A stretch of DNA of 64,000 nucleotides from Moringa oleifera (lineage: Eukaryota; Streptophyta; Magnoliopsida; Brassicales; Moringaceae). Under the pieces are notes generated by a model. That model had not been told where the DNA came from, ran no database searches, and worked only from the letters and a program-made list of their open reading frames with translations. A program made the position numbers and the translations under genes. This document shows, one piece after another, positions 12,191-24,611 of this stretch (position 1 is the first letter of the stretch; each line of letters starts with the position of its first letter). The stretch spans positions 1,242,501 through 1,306,500 of the forward strand of contig JAJFZO010000747.1 of NCBI GenBank assembly GCA_021397835.1. The letters run 5' to 3'.

Positions 12191-14510
12191 TGTTGGGAAT
12201 CAAACCAGTTTGAATCTCGATGAGCAGAAGAATAAACTTCCTAGCTAAAGGTTTTAATAGACTTTCACATGTAGATCGACTCCAAGTAATTCTTCGTCTT
12301 GGTTCACATGTTGTAGTAACATAGCTTGGTTATGCACCAGTGGCCTTCCTCTTCTCTACTTTCTTGAATTCAGTAACTCCAATTGAACTCAAGAACTTCT
12401 CAAATTTTATTGAATTTACTATCTTAGTGATCATGTCTATTGAATTGTCATTAACACACAGCTTTTGGCACCTTCATTTTTTGATTGACAATAAGATCTC
12501 GAACAAAGATGGATTTAGCCTTAATATGTTTAATCCTTTCATGAAACGTCTTGTTCATTATCAAATGAATTATACTTTCGCTATCACTATATATTGGTAC
12601 ATCATCTTTTTTTAATAAACTTTTAAACCACAAAACCTCTTTGAATGCATAAGTTATAACCATATATTTTGCCTCAATAGTTAATAAAACTACCACTGCG
12701 TTATTGCCATCCAACTTATTACACAACCATAAAGTAAATACACATAACCTATTAATGATCTTTATTTGTTAAGATCACAACAAAGTCTGAATTTCAAACT
12801 TCACCAAAAGTGTTCGATCATCTACAAGCTTTTGATACACTTAATTATAATTTTTAATATCTTTAAGATACCTTAACACCCACTTCACAGCTTTTCAATA
12901 TCTCTTCTTTAGATTAGACATATACCTACTAATCACACCAGTGACATCAATCAAGTCTGACCTAGTACAGACCATTAAATACATAATGTTATCATTTACA
13001 TTTTAAAAGTAACCATTAAAATCTAAGATGCCAAGAGAAATTAAATTTATCTTTCATTCTAAAATGTACATTACATTTGACCATTTTTTTTTTAATTTAT
13101 CATCAATTTAAATTTTAATAGTATTGATTTCATGACCTTACAAGCTTCATTATTACCCAATAAAACTTAACCATCTACTACTTCTTTGACAAATTAAAAT
13201 CAATCATTACTAAAGATTATATAAAAAAAACAACCTAAATTAAATATCCACTACTTGTTTGTGCTCAGAATTGTCACCACTAAAACATTTTAACTTTCAT
13301 GCACATCCATCGTAACATTTCCATCTATAATCTGACGATGATTTTATTCCTTTTGAAACAAAATCTCTCTGTATGTTCCAAATTTTTATACAAATAACAT
13401 CTAATATTCTTACGACCAAAATTATTGTATTAAAGATACTTTTATCATTATTGTAACCACTTCTTGACTTAGTTCTTAATTTATTCTAAATATGTTACCA
13501 AATTTATTATTAAATTTATCTTTCATATTCAAGCTTTCTCTACTTCCAAAAATTTTACCATCTTATTTGACTTTAATTTGTCCTGATAAAGACAATAATA
13601 ACTTTATTAAAGATAGTTATCTTCCTACCAAGCTTGTTAGACTTCCCTTTCACATCCAAGCTCTCTTTACTCCTCCAAAATTTTACCATGCTATTTGAAT
13701 TCAATTTCCCATTGATCTAAAGACAATAATGACTTCTTTAAAAGTAATTATCTTTTTATCAAACTTGATAGCAACCTTCACTCCTTATAAGAATCAAAGA
13801 ATTTAGCAAAATTACCGCTTAACTCTCATGGATAATTTTCTCATTATTAATAAAAACCAAATTAATAACCATTTTCTTGAGTTCATCCAAATTTTATTTC
13901 AATTTTTTTTATGAATACATTTTCAAATCAAAGAACCCTTTTTTTTAGCATAACACGATTGGATAAAGACTTTATCAAGCATAATTCTTCACGCTTACCC
14001 TAGATCATGGAAGCAATGGTCTAACCCATCAATTTGCTTTAAAATATTACCTATAAAATACAAAATGATGATTAAGCATTTTCTTGCAACTCCAACTTTT
14101 CATCATTAGAATATGTAAGTGCCGAAGTAATCAAATTTATTAAGCCTTTTACAACTTGTGTTGAACAAACAGAACATACATCTTCTTCCTCCAAAAGCTA
14201 AAGTCACCAATTCCACCGAATGAAGTCAATTCGAACTTCAAGTTCACCATCTTTAATCTATAAACAATCAAAAACCTTAAGCAAGCTACCTCCTTGATTC
14301 ATAAACACAACCAATCTAAACTTTACTCTAATACCAATTTATTGTAAATCAAACTAGTTCGAATCTTAAGCATAAAATTAAAAATATAATCTATTTAGAT
14401 ACACACAACTAATCTACCATGCAAAAAACATGTTACAAACTTGTACCAAGTTAAGTTTTTTATAATACAAAGACTCCAATTATAACCAATTAAAAAACAA
14501 AAAAATAAAA
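12191..14510 (-). mobile_element. Degenerate Ty1/copia LTR retrotransposon
   Basis: On the minus strand, 12726-12451 reads as a copia RNase H end (TIEAKYMVIT, YSDSESIIHL, FHERIKHIKAKSIFVRDLI). Just upstream, around 12990-12840, is a broken reverse transcriptase tail resembling YLMVCTRSDLIDV and SRYMSNLKKRY followed by a stop, then KAVKWVLRYL. A primer-binding-site-like TGGTATTAGAG lies at 14336-14326, complementary in style to initiator tRNA-Met. Just outside it a probable LTR ends near 14343. A matching LTR-like end starts at 12191: AATCAAACCAGTTTGAATCT compared with AATCAAACTAGTTCGAATCT. The element is full of stops and deletions and must be old. LTR outer limits are approximate. Confidence 0.7.
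13505..13775. repeat. Tandem duplication (~130 bp unit) inside the copia relic
   Basis: Two diverged copies share the order TTCAAGCT..., AAAATTTTACCAT, ATTTGA, AAAGACAATAAT, then ATTATC or GTTATC, then AAGCTTG or AAACTTG. The repeat lies between the putative primer binding site and the RT remnant. Confidence 0.65.
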
Positions 14511-14514
14511 ATTT

Positions 14515-15120
14515 AGCAACTTTTAATTAACTTTTAAAACGAAAAGTTTTAATACCAATAGCCCGATAGCTTTGATCCAAGAAAATGAGGGTTGAACAAG
14601 TGCAAATGGTGTCATGCTCGAAACAATCATACATGTGCTCAAAGGACCGTGTGCATGCAAAATATGTATATGGAGGAAATTTTTAACCACATGCTCATAG
14701 GGTGTTCTATAGCTGTAGTTTATCAGACTGGAGACTGGATATATTACGATGCACTCCAGGATGTGCAAGAAGGCTCGGATTGAGTAACCGAAGAAATAGA
14801 AAAACTGAAAGGAAAAGTGACGGCACCCTCCTAAAAACCTCCTCCTGGCTCCTGTAAATACCCAAAGCATCGTGGATTCGATCACGGAAGCAATAGGTGC
14901 TAGGATTTTGCAATGCTAATGTTCTGATTTTACATTAGTAACAAAAATCTCCTTTTCGCTTTATATGATCCGTTTTTCTCAAGTAATCTACTTCCACAGG
15001 CATTATTCAAGGATGAGTTGTCAGAAGAACTCTCACTCGTAAGAACAAGCCCTGCAATCCATTCATTTCATAAAATGCAATTCCTCAACAATGGCTAACC
15101 AATTTATTTGTTCAAATACA
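14515..15120. other. Spacer between copia relic and UGT gene
   Basis: No gene supported. The right part should be the 3' UTR of the UGT on the minus strand. Confidence 0.5.
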
Positions 15121-15124
15121 ACAC

Positions 15125-16659
15125 CTAAACTGCCATGAGAAACTCTACTAACTCATTCAAGGAATTGTAGGAAGAGCCACCCTCCTGTATACTAATTTCA
15201 ACCTTCTCCTTCAAATCCTTGGTGTTTTGCCTTATCTCCTCTCCTTCTTTCTCCACCATCAGCCTCCTGATGGTTGTCTCCACTTCTCCTCTCTCCAGGG
15301 CATTCTCATACTGCAAGCCTACTCTCCACACATGGCTCACATACCTTGCAGTTACCTGTTGGTCCCCAAAGCATGGTCTGCATATCATTGGGATCCCTTC
15401 ACATATACTTTCAAGAGTGGAATTCCACCCACAGTGGCTCCAAAATCCTCCCACTGCATTGTGTGCTAACACTTCTTTCTGCGGTGCCCATTTCACAATT
15501 CGACCTCTTCCTTCCACCGAATTATGGAAACCCTGAGGCAATGACTCCATCAACTGTGAACCAGATACCGAGCCAGGTCGAATCACCCACAAGAAAGGCT
15601 GCTTGCTATTAACCAGGCCCCATGCCATCTCTGCTAGCTCTTCAGTGGTTATGGATACCAAGCTTCCCAAGCTTACGTATATAACTGATCTGCACGCTTG
15701 CTTGTCAAGCCATGCCATGCAGCCTGTGTCCTCTTCTAGTAAGCTACTAGAGATGGCTGGAGCGAATTTGTGGATAGGGCCAATCTTGAAGATTGGATGT
15801 TGTCGTTGCTGCTGGATTTTTGCTAATGATAACTGCTCAAGGCAATCCATGGTGTTCAAAATGAGAGCTGAAGCTGATTTTACGTTGGATAAATTCATTA
15901 TCACTTGCAAAACATCTTCCACAGGCAAATGGGAAATTGATAGATCCTTAAACCTAAGAGGATGATGCTGGGGAACCAGGTCCTGCAGCTTAGAAACTGT
16001 AGTTGCATTACCCAGTGTCAGTGCATCTGTAAAGTCTCATATTAAAGAAAAACGTATTGTTGAATCAATTGGATAACATAAACAGGAAGCACCCCAGGAG
16101 CCAGAAAGAACTGAATCACAAAAAAGATTTGAAGACAATATAAAACTGCATAACTTGCAATTAGGCAAACAAGAGACACACCTGGTATAGGAATATGACC
16201 CTCTAACTTCATTTTCCATATGGCCGAACGAGAAAGAAAAGTGGCAGCATTGCTAGTGCGGAGCATAATGGATGGGAGCTTCAGCCGATCAGCAATTGCA
16301 TCACAGAAGTACATGAACTCATCATAGATGATGCAGGCAATTTTATCAGAAGGCTCCTGCTTTATCATCTCAGACAAGCATTCTTCGAAAGGGGTTCCAC
16401 AACGTGCATTAAGAAGCAACAGAAAAGCCGCTGCTCTCTGAGAAAACCTTTCATGATCAGCTATGTTTTCTGGCACAGACACGAAGTTGAAAGCAGGGTA
16501 GTTCAAAGGGTTAGGGGAGTTGAATTGTGTATGAACGATGGTGATGGAGAAGCCCCTGGAATGAAGGATGGTGCCTAGTTGAAGCATTGGACTTATATGG
16601 CCCTGGAGTGGACAGGGAACCAAAACCAGGCGGCCTCGTCTTTGTCCTTGCTTTCCCAT
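15125..16659 (-). CDS. UDP-glycosyltransferase, UGT76-like, intact (UGT copy 1)
   Basis: Exon 1 is 16659-16182 and exon 2 is 16026-15125. They join in phase 1 (G|AT) to 460 codons including stop, 459 residues. The N-terminal acceptor half has PCPLQGHISPMLQLG with catalytic-type His21. The C-terminal half has a full plant PSPG box at about residues 339-382, from [12 protein letters not shown] through [11 protein letters not shown] to CFGDQ. The final Gln is typical of UDP-glucose users. Such cytosolic enzymes glucosylate small acceptors such as hormones, terpenoids or phenolics; the acceptor here cannot be told. It is the most divergent UGT in the cluster and lies 1.8 kb from the first sHSP gene. 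Confidence 0.93.
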
Positions 16660-18470
16660 TCTTTTTCTCTTTGATTCTAACTATGCTACAGCTGCAAGGG
16701 AGTGTCTACTTGCTTGACTTTGAGCTACGTTCTTGATTATAAGATTCTTGAAGTGCAGACCCGAAAAACTAAGAAAAAAAACCTAAGCTTTCTACTTTTC
16801 CTCTTAAATGGCTCTTTCAGTGCTCGCCCGCAACCTAAAGATATACTGGCTGTCAACGGAGACATGTTCTTACCGTCAGGTTGGAAATTTTCGTGAAAGC
16901 AGTGACTCGAAAATTTTGGTGAAAGTAGTGACTCGTGACTCATGGGCCCACCACTGCCAGATTGTGCTTGTTTTGCTGAATCTTGCTGGCTGCCATATGC
17001 TCCAATAAAGCATGATGGAACTTTTTATAAAGCGGATGTAGACAAAAGGCTGCAGGTTGCAATTTGCAGCTCTCAAGGCCAGCCGCCTAGTTGATGTCAC
17101 ACACCCCTTACGGCGTCAAGGAAATAGCTTCTCACAGTTTCTGTAATTTAGACATACTGTCGGTAAATAACAATGAGAAACACATGAGCTATAAACTTAA
17201 CCTACCAAAATCACTGCACCTTTTGTTAAGTCTCAGGGTTACAATCAGCTGAGTATCAAATGGTCCTTTCGTTTTTATATCCACTGAAAGGAGAGCCCAA
17301 TCTAGAGCATTGATATCCCAGGAACCGGTCTGAGGAAAAATAGTAGCAGTGAAGCAGAGATCAAACTAAAACTGAAGGGAAATAGCCTCCTATTTTTGAT
17401 TAAATAAAGAACTGTCTTCTCTGATACCCGGTTCAAATTTCCTTCGGATGACAACTTCTCAGGTCATTTCCTGCTCTTTCCGGATCCACCAACAGCCTTC
17501 TCATAACTCTCTCAGCTCACCTTCTTATCATCTACCAATTCCAGGCATACCCATCATATTTGCTCTCCAAAAAGTTTGTCTCCTTACATACATTGAGCTC
17601 CATGATGCTTAAAATGTCAGTGAGGGAAGCCACTTCTTTCTTTTGGGCCACAATGCAACTTTTCTTTTGGGCCAAATTCACATGCAACCTCTCTCCAACT
17701 CTATCCACAACCTTACTCAACGACAGCCCTTCTATGAGTCACTTCTGCCATAAACCTCCGATGCCCATTAGAGATATACAAGAGAGACAACCTCACCTCT
17801 GCTCCTACCATTCTCAGCCAACAGATACTTTTGTGCAGCTCTCAGTTGACATTAGAGGAATTGACGTATACGACCATTTCAGAAGCCACGCATTCGTCAA
17901 GGTGACTTAACGGGAGAGGGAAATTGAAGTGTCAGTGAGACAATGTAAACAGGAAGACATTCAAGTGAAGGACACCGCATAGGTGTAAGCTGCGATTGGC
18001 ATGGAACTGAATGGAAACCCAACTATCATTCAGAAAAAGAATGTCTCCTTTATACCATCTTACTCTCCTTCAACATGTTCCACATTGCTTTTGGTAGCCC
18101 AGAATGTAAGGCTCAAAATCTCTCCATTTTTGCAGATTTAAACCAATAAAGAAGTTGTTTACCCATTCATGCTGCATAATTTCTACTTACCAATGGATTT
18201 GCTCGTGAAGTATGAAAATTCGCAACATCTCAAAAGCATTCACGGCTAAAGAGAAAGATGCAGTAGACGCTGAGCATCACTTACATTACCATATTACCAT
18301 ATTATCATCCAACATTACACAGCTCCAACAGTCTCATAGTTACACACAAACACATAGGTTTACCACAAGACACAAAATGGCATCAAACCCACAAAACAAA
18401 ACAGAGGAAAGGATGACTTCACATCATAGACTAAAAGATTAATCAACACAGAAAACCTGCTTACGGTTGA
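16660..18470. other. Spacer between UGT copy 1 and sHSP1
   Basis: No intact gene. On the minus strand at 17530-17450, a short stretch after an in-frame stop reads like RVMRRLLVDPE, which faintly resembles a UGT C-terminus, but it lacks any PSPG box. The part near 18350-18470 is the sHSP1 3' flank and is related to the flank of the sHSP pseudogene at 26010-26110. Confidence 0.4.
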
Positions 18471-18935
18471 TCAGCCAGAGATCTCAATAGACTTGACATC
18501 AGCCTTCTTCACCTCCGCTTTGGGCACAGTAACAGTGAGCACCCCATTTTCCATCGAAGCCTTGACTTGATCCATCTTCACATTATCCGGCAACCTGAAC
18601 CTCCTAGAAAATTTGCCGCTGCTGCGTTCCACACGGTGCCAAGTATCGTTCTTGTCCTCCTTCTCCACGTGCCTCTCACCGCTAATCTGCAGCACACTGT
18701 CGTCTTCAATCTCCACCTTCACTTCCTCTTTCCTCATTCCCGGAAGATCCGCCTTGAAGACGTGCGCCTCCGGCGTCTCCTTCCAGTCCACACGAGTATT
18801 AACAAATGCAGAATTTTCCCGAGAAAGTGATGAAGATGGGATAGGGAAGTCCTTGAAAGGATCCCAGACGTCTAGCGAGAAGGGATCGAAGATGCTGCTT
18901 CGCCGGTTGTTAAAAAAGCTAGGAATCAGCGACAT
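18471..18935 (-). CDS. Class I small heat shock protein (sHSP1)
   Basis: The protein has 154 residues. It starts at MSLIPSFF, the family's usual N-terminus; the longer in-frame ATG upstream lies across the promoter and is rejected. The N-terminal arm (1-45) has [14 protein letters not shown]. The alpha-crystallin domain (about 46-140) has [26 protein letters not shown] and GVLTVTVPK. The tail ends SIEISG and contains no organelle signal, so it is cytosolic. These ATP-independent chaperones hold unfolding proteins as oligomers during heat stress. The gene is intronless, as is usual for the family. A TATA box and HSE-like repeats lie upstream. Confidence 0.96.
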   Translation of the reverse strand: MSLIPSFFNNRRSSIFDPFSLDVWDPFKDFPIPSSSLSRENSAFVNTRVDWKETPEAHVFKADLPGMRKEEVKVEIEDDSVLQISGERHVEKEDKNDTWHRVERSSGKFSRRFRLPDNVKMDQVKASMENGVLTVTVPKAEVKKADVKSIEISG

Positions 18936-19055
18936 TTTCAAAAGATTACCTTCGTATACAGGAAAAGCTTGCAAATACACAACAAAACCACTTTGGCTAC
19001 AAATCACACACAATCTATTGCTAGTTTGATGATATGAGAACGCGGATAGGACGAG

Positions 19056-19063
19056 TATATATA
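19056..19063 (-). promoter_or_regulatory. TATA box of sHSP1
   Basis: TATATATA lies about 120 bp upstream of the sHSP1 ATG on the gene strand, leaving a leader of roughly 90 nt. Confidence 0.6.
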
Positions 19064-19138
19064 AGAAGCAGAGGACAAGTCTAGTATCCTCTGGTAATTG
19101 GTTCAACCTCCTTTTGCTCTGTGTCAGCTTTCTGATAG

Positions 19139-19186
19139 TTCTGGTAGATTCTTGACCCTTTGAGACTTTGCTTGAATGCTCTGGAA
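19139..19186 (-). promoter_or_regulatory. Heat shock element-like repeats of sHSP1
   Basis: Two sites carry alternating GAA/TTC-type triplets at 5-bp spacing. One is 19139-19151 (gene strand GAAtcTACcaGAA) and one is 19174-19186 (GAAtgCTCtgGAA on plus). Each has one mismatch to the three-unit HSE. The first is conserved upstream of the other two sHSP genes. Confidence 0.6.
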
Positions 19187-19189
19187 ACT

Positions 19190-20098
19190 CGTCTTCAAAT
19201 GGGCCTGTTACGACCTGCTCTCACACAGCCCAATGGTAATGGGTCTGGTACCAGGCAGTTCTTGGAGAACCCAATCAGAAAAGGGGAGGCGTTCCTTCGC
19301 AGCAGACAGTCATGCCAATCTCCTCTAAGTATTGAATTTGGTTGTTCATGTTAAGGGAAGAGCATCCAGCTTCTGTTTTTTTTTTAATTAATAATAATAG
19401 ATACATATTTATTAATTTATTATAATAAAATAAATCAAAAAATCATACTTATTCATTTTATTAAATTATTACATGTAATTATCTCTTTAATTAGGTAATT
19501 TTTTTTAAAAAAATCAAATATAAATGTAATCAAAAACAAAAAATTTTAAAAATCAGCACAGTTTGATCAAATAAGAAAATTTATTTTAAATATTATTTTT
19601 TAAAGCTTTATTAAAAAATTATTTTCATTAAACAGATTATCTTCAAAACATATTCCAGTGAATATTTTAAAGTACCTTAAATATATAGAGAATATTCTCA
19701 ATAATATTCTGAAGCATATTCTCTCTAACTGATAATTGATAATTGACTGACAAACAAACAATTCTTGATCATCGTTTTATCATAAGCATTGAACGGTAGA
19801 GATTTTTCTTTCTCGAAAGTTTTTCTCTCTTCATGATTCTCTTTGTCATTTTGGGTTGACTGATGCTTTGTTTTCTTTAAGAGATTTTGTAAGCTTCTTT
19901 AGATTATGTAAGGGAAAGGACTCAAACCTCCATGTTCTTTGGCACTTCTTAGCTTCCGTTGTCTGCAATATCACCATTGAAGCTTGCTGAAAGTGAATGA
20001 AATTTATGACTAAGAGACTTCCATTTTTCAGATAATTCAGATATGCTCATCTGATTGACCCAATTGCCTTTTTTTCTTTTTTTTTTTTATGAATTATA
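19190..20098. other. AT-rich spacer and UGT 5' flank
   Basis: No coding region. The last ~340 bp (from about 19760) align with the 5' flank of the intact UGT at 26900-27226, sharing for example GGACTCAAACCTC and CCAATTGC, so the promoter was duplicated with the gene. Confidence 0.6.
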
Positions 20099-21577
20099 TT
20101 GGAACAATTATTTCTGTTTCTTGATTCCATAGAAGTCAAAGTGGAAGAGAAAGTGATAGAAACATTAAATCAGAGATGTCTGCGTGTGGTGCTGGTGCCT
20201 GCTCCACTCCAGGGCCATATAAATCCAATGCTGGATCTGGGTACAATCCTTCACTCCAGAGGCTTCTCCATAACAGTTGCTCACTTCAAATTCAACTCTC
20301 CCGACCCTTCAAGCTATCCTGGTTTTCACTACTTATGCTTACCAGATGGCTTATCTGAATCTAAAAAATCTCTCTTGAGGAATCAGTGCCTATCCTCCTG
20401 AAGCTTAACAGCAGTAGCCAGTCAAGTTTGGAGGAATGTTTGGTTCATTTTATTCAACAACTGGAGCAAAATGGGAAGATTGTCTGTATCATCTGTGATG
20501 AACTCATGTACTTGTGTGAAGCAGCAGCTAACCATCTGAAGCTTCCAAGCATCATCTTCCGCACAGCTAGTGCCGCCACATTCATTTCTCGTATTGCTCT
20601 CATACAACTCCAGGCCCAAGGCTGTGTCCTTTGGCAAGGTACTTCTCATGTAACAGTGTAAGTCTTAAATTGTCTTGTTCAAATAATGAAACCTCTCCGG
20701 ATTGCAGATTCTGGATGGAAGGAGGCTTTGGTGGCTGACTTTCATCCCCTTAGGTTTAAGGATTTACCCACATCCATATTTGCAACGTCAGAGAGTTTCA
20801 TGGAATTGATACACAAATCACACCACATACTTACTTCCTCAGCTATAATTTGGAACACCATGGACTGCCCGGAAAGCTCCTCGTTGACACAGCTCCAACA
20901 GCATTCCCAAGTCCCAGTTTTCCCTGTAGGCCCTCTGCACAAAGTTGCTTCAACATTTCCTGGTAGCTTACTAAAAGAGGATACGAGCTGCGTTGAATGG
21001 CTTAACAAGCAAACTCCCAACTCAGTAATATACATAAGCCTGGGGAGCCGGGCTTCAATGTCTGAAAATGAGATTAAGAAGATGGCATGGGGTCTGGCTA
21101 ATAGCAAACAGCCATTCTTGTGGGTGATTAGATCAAACTTGACGGATGGTAAAGCCTGGGGAGACTCACTGCCAGAGAGTTTCAATGAAACAGTTGGGAG
21201 GAAGAGGCTGCATTGTTAAATGGGCACCCCAGAAGGAAGTGCTTGCACACAATGCAGTAGGCGGTTTTTGGAGCCACTGTGGGTGGAATTCAACCCTGGA
21301 AAGTATATCTGAAGGGGTGCCAATGATATGCAGACCATGTTGTGGGGATCAGATGGTGAATGCTAGGTACTTAACCCATGTATGGAGAGGATAGGCTTGG
21401 AGGTGGAGGGTGCATTGGAGAAAGGGGAGATAGAAAGAGCTGTAAGAAAATTAATGGTGGATAAAGAAGAGGAAGAGAGCTATGGGTTTCAGAAAGAAAG
21501 TCGAGAACTGTATCAGAAGAGGTAGTTCTTCATATGACTCCTTGAATAAGCTACTGGAGTTCGTCATGCGATTCTAG
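20099..21577 (+). pseudogene. UGT76-like pseudogene (UGT copy 2)
   Basis: Very close to the intact UGT at 27269-28708, with the same two-exon layout: donor after 20638, acceptor before 20708. The ATG used by the intact copy is GTG here and the next in-frame Met is ATA. A net +2 shift near 20365 breaks exon 1. In exon 2 a +1 shift near 21196 falls just before the PSPG box and a +2 shift near 21390 falls after it, and a deletion near 21475 removes part of the C-terminus. The PSPG block itself ([23 protein letters not shown]) is still readable. It cannot encode a full enzyme. It sits convergent to sHSP2. Confidence 0.9.
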
Positions 21578-21996
21578 TTCCAGGAATCGTTTGGTTTTCG
21601 TTCACACATGGAAGATGATTAACAAAGAGAGAAACCTGAGAGTTGAACTTGATAATCCCATCTTTATCTTTCCTTGTGCTTCAGTCTCCGTATCAAGTTT
21701 CCTGAATTATTAAATGCTGTATGCCATTTGAGACTCATCTGGTTGTAAAGATTAACACATACAATCTGATCCAGTTAGTGAGAACACAAAGAGAAATACA
21801 TAATCAAAAGATTGAAACTCAAAAGGCTGAAGTCAAACTCCAATTACAAGATCTTACTATTAGAGTCTTTACATTACATAGCTCAAACAAGCACACGCGG
21901 AAGACAAAGGACATGAAAATTCAGACAGGAAAATAAATCCCCGACTACCAGACAAGATAACTTTCTAAATGCTCAAGGATCTCTTCATTTGTTTCT
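21578..21996. other. Convergent 3' spacer between UGT copy 2 and sHSP2
   Basis: 419 bp. It resembles the 456-bp spacer at 28709-29164, sharing for example GATTAACAAAGAGAGAAACC and AATCAAAAGATTGAAAC. Both 3' UTRs must lie here. Confidence 0.7.
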
Positions 21997-22458
21997 TCAA
22001 CCAGAGATCTCAATGGACTTGACCTCAGGCTTCTTCACCTCCACTTTAGGCACAGTAACAGTAAGCACACCATTTTCCATCGAAGCCTTGACTTGATCCA
22101 TCTTCACATTCTCCGGCAACCTGAACCTCCTGGAGAACTTGCCGCTGCTGCGCTCCACGCGGTACCAAGTGTCGTTCTGGTCCTCCTTCTCCATGTACCT
22201 CTCCCCACTTATCTGCAGCACCCTGTCGTCTTCAATCTCCACTCTCACTTCCTCTTTCTTCATACCTGGAAGATCCGCCCTGAAGACGTGCGCCTCCGGG
22301 GTCTCCTTCCAGTCAACCCGGGCGTTAACGAACGCTAAGTTTTCCCTGGAAAGCGATAAGGAAGGGAAAGAAAGATCTTTAAAAGGGTCCCAAACGTCAA
22401 GTGAGAAAGGATCGAGAGCGCTGCTTCGGTTGCCAAAGAAGCTTGGAATCAGCGACAT
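21997..22458 (-). CDS. Class I small heat shock protein (sHSP2)
   Basis: The protein has 153 residues, starting at [13 protein letters not shown]; upstream in-frame ATGs are in the promoter. The alpha-crystallin domain is complete, with [33 protein letters not shown] and GVLTVTVPK, and the C-terminus is SIEISG. It acts as a cytosolic oligomeric holdase. It is one residue shorter than sHSP1 and closest to sHSP3, with which it shares the downstream convergent UGT arrangement. It is intronless, with a canonical TATA box and an HSE-like site upstream. Confidence 0.96.
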   Translation of the reverse strand: MSLIPSFFGNRSSALDPFSLDVWDPFKDLSFPSLSLSRENLAFVNARVDWKETPEAHVFRADLPGMKKEEVRVEIEDDRVLQISGERYMEKEDQNDTWYRVERSSGKFSRRFRLPENVKMDQVKASMENGVLTVTVPKVEVKKPEVKSIEISG

Positions 22459-22567
22459 TTTAGGGGTATAGATAAAAAGCTGCAAGTTAGAAACTTTAGT
22501 GTTTGATTGCTGAGGAAGTGAATACTTGGTTTTCTGCTGGATCGCGTGAGAAGAAGAACAAGTTGGG

Positions 22568-22577
22568 TATTTATAGA
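22568..22577 (-). promoter_or_regulatory. TATA box of sHSP2
   Basis: The gene strand reads CTATAAATAC, 110-120 bp upstream of the ATG. The aligned sHSP3 site is CTACAAATAC. Confidence 0.65.
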
Positions 22578-22589
22578 AACAGAGGATAT

Positions 22590-22651
22590 TTCCAGTACTC
22601 TCCAGGAAAAGATTTTCTAGGATTTTATCAATCGGTAGCTCTGGTAGATTC
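22590..22651 (-). promoter_or_regulatory. HSE-like region of sHSP2
   Basis: Clustered TTC and GGA/GAA triplets run at 22590-22622. A copy of the shared GAAtcTACcaGAG motif lies at 22639-22651. Consensus matches are imperfect. Confidence 0.5.
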
Positions 22652-22884
22652 TCGAGTCTTTTGCTTTGCTGGATAGTTCTGGATTGGCTGTGTTCATGAG
22701 AGTGAAAACTGAGAGCTACAGAAACCAATTTTTTTTAGAGGAATTGGGCCAACCTTGCCAATTCAGATGTACGGAAATGGCCAACATTATTAATTTGTTC
22801 CTTAGCATTTTTTTATTTGATGCACGGTTTTGCCCTTAAACTCATTAATCATTTAATCTGTCCAAGGCTGGCCAGTTTTTAGGA

Positions 22885-24297
22885 GTTGGTGCAAAATTCA
22901 TCCGAAGAACCACCACTTGTGATACAGATTTCAAGTTTCATTATTCAAATCCTTAGCTCTCTTCCTCATCTCTTCCCCTCTTTTGTCCACCATTAATCTC
23001 CTTGCAGCTCTCTCTATCTTCCTTTTATCCATTGCATCCTCCACCTCCAAGCCTATCCTCCATACATGGTTAAGTACCTAGCATTCACCTTCTGATCCCT
23101 GAAACGTGGTCTGCATGTCATTGGAACCCCTTCAGATACTCTTTCCAGGGTTGAATTCCGTCCACAATGGCTCCAGAAACCGCCTACGGCATTACAAGCA
23201 CTTTCCTCTGTGGTGCCCATTTCACTGTGCAGCCTCTTGCTCCAACTGTTTCATTGAAACCCTCAGGGAATGAGTCTGTCCAGGCTTTGTCATCTGTTGA
23301 GCCTGATCTCATAACCCACGAGAATGGCTGCCTGCTCTTAGCCAGACCCCACGCTATTCCTTAATCTTGGTTTCACTCATTGATGCTATGCTCCCTAGGC
23401 TTATATATATCACCGGAGTTTCGCGTTTGTTTGTCAAGCCATTCCATGCAGCTAGCACTCTCTTTCAGGGGGCTGGCTGAGCACGTTGAATCAAGTTTGT
23501 GCAGAGAGCCTAGGAGGGCAACTGGAGGACCTGGAAATATTGTTGAACTTGTACCAAGGATGAGCTTTCCAGACACTCCATGGTGTTCCGAGTTATAACC
23601 GAAGCTGTCTGAATCCGGTTTGAATTGTTTACCAATTCCAGGAAATATTTAACGATGCAAACATAGGTGCTGGTCCATCCTTGAACCTGAGCGGATGAAA
23701 CCTAGGCACCAAAGCCTCCTTTGATATTTCAGAATCTGCAATCCAGAGAGGTTTCATTATTTGAACAAGATCATTCAGGACTTACAGATGTTACAGGAGA
23801 AGTACCTTCCAGAGGGATGTAGCCTTGGGCCTGGAGTTGTATGAGAGCTATGCGGGAAATGAATGTGGCAACACTAGGGGAGAGAAAGTTGATGCTGGGA
23901 AACTTCAAATGGTCAACTGCTGATTCGGGGAAGTACCTAAGATCATCCTACATGATACAGGCAATCTTCTCATGTTATTCCTATTGTTGCAAAAAATGAA
24001 CCTCACATTCCTTGAAACTTGACTTACAGCTCTCATTGAGCTCCAGTAAGACACTGTTTCCTGGGAAGTGATTTCAGATTCAGATAAGCAATTTGCTACG
24101 CTTAGTGGAATCAGGACAGCTTGAAGGGCTTGTAGAGAAATCAGGAGAGCTTCGAGGGGTTGGACTGTTGAGCTGGAAGCGAGCAACTGTCATGGAGAAG
24201 CCCCTGGAGTGAACGATTGTACCTAGATGCAGCATTGGACTTGTGTGGCCCTGCAATGGAGCAGGCACCAGCACCACATGACAGACCTCTCTGCTTC
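22885..24297 (-). pseudogene. UGT76-like pseudogene (UGT copy 3)
   Basis: The minus strand starts around 24297 and reads [10 protein letters not shown] and PMLHLGTIVHSRGFSMTVA, but a frameshift separates the initiator from that frame. The intron falls at about 23805-23740. Exon 2 remains recognisable through the C-terminus near 22900, with a PSPG region at about 23220-23090 broken by indels and stops. It is in opposite orientation to UGT copies 2 and 5. It lies 0.4 kb upstream of the sHSP2 promoter. Confidence 0.85.
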
Positions 24298-24611
24298 ATT
24301 GTTCTAATAATTCATAAAAGAAGCAATTAGATCTATCATATGAGCATATCAATCCATATATTGTCATTCAGATATATCACATTCACAGCATAAATTGAAA
24401 TACTCACTCATATTTTGAGGAAAATGTCGAAGTTGTAAGCATACCAGACACCAATCTTAATCGTATCAAGAGAAATATTCTTTTTCGAATATTTAAGGTA
24501 CTTACTTCTTTATTATATCTTTGGAATATGAAAAGAAGCTTTAAAATATTCTTTTAAGACATTGTTTATTATAATTTATGTTACCAAGATGTCTCTAATA
24601 TGGTCAATTTT

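Noticed and set aside
17450..17910. Possible UGT C-terminal relic or small gene on the minus strand (RVMRRLLVDPE)
   Set aside because: Only about 30 residues resemble a UGT, there is no PSPG box, and stops interrupt it.
18936..19106. N-terminal extension of sHSP1 to an upstream ATG
   Set aside because: It crosses the TATA box and leader; the family starts at MSLIP.
22459..22728. N-terminal extension of sHSP2
   Set aside because: Same reason: it covers the TATA and HSE-like sites.
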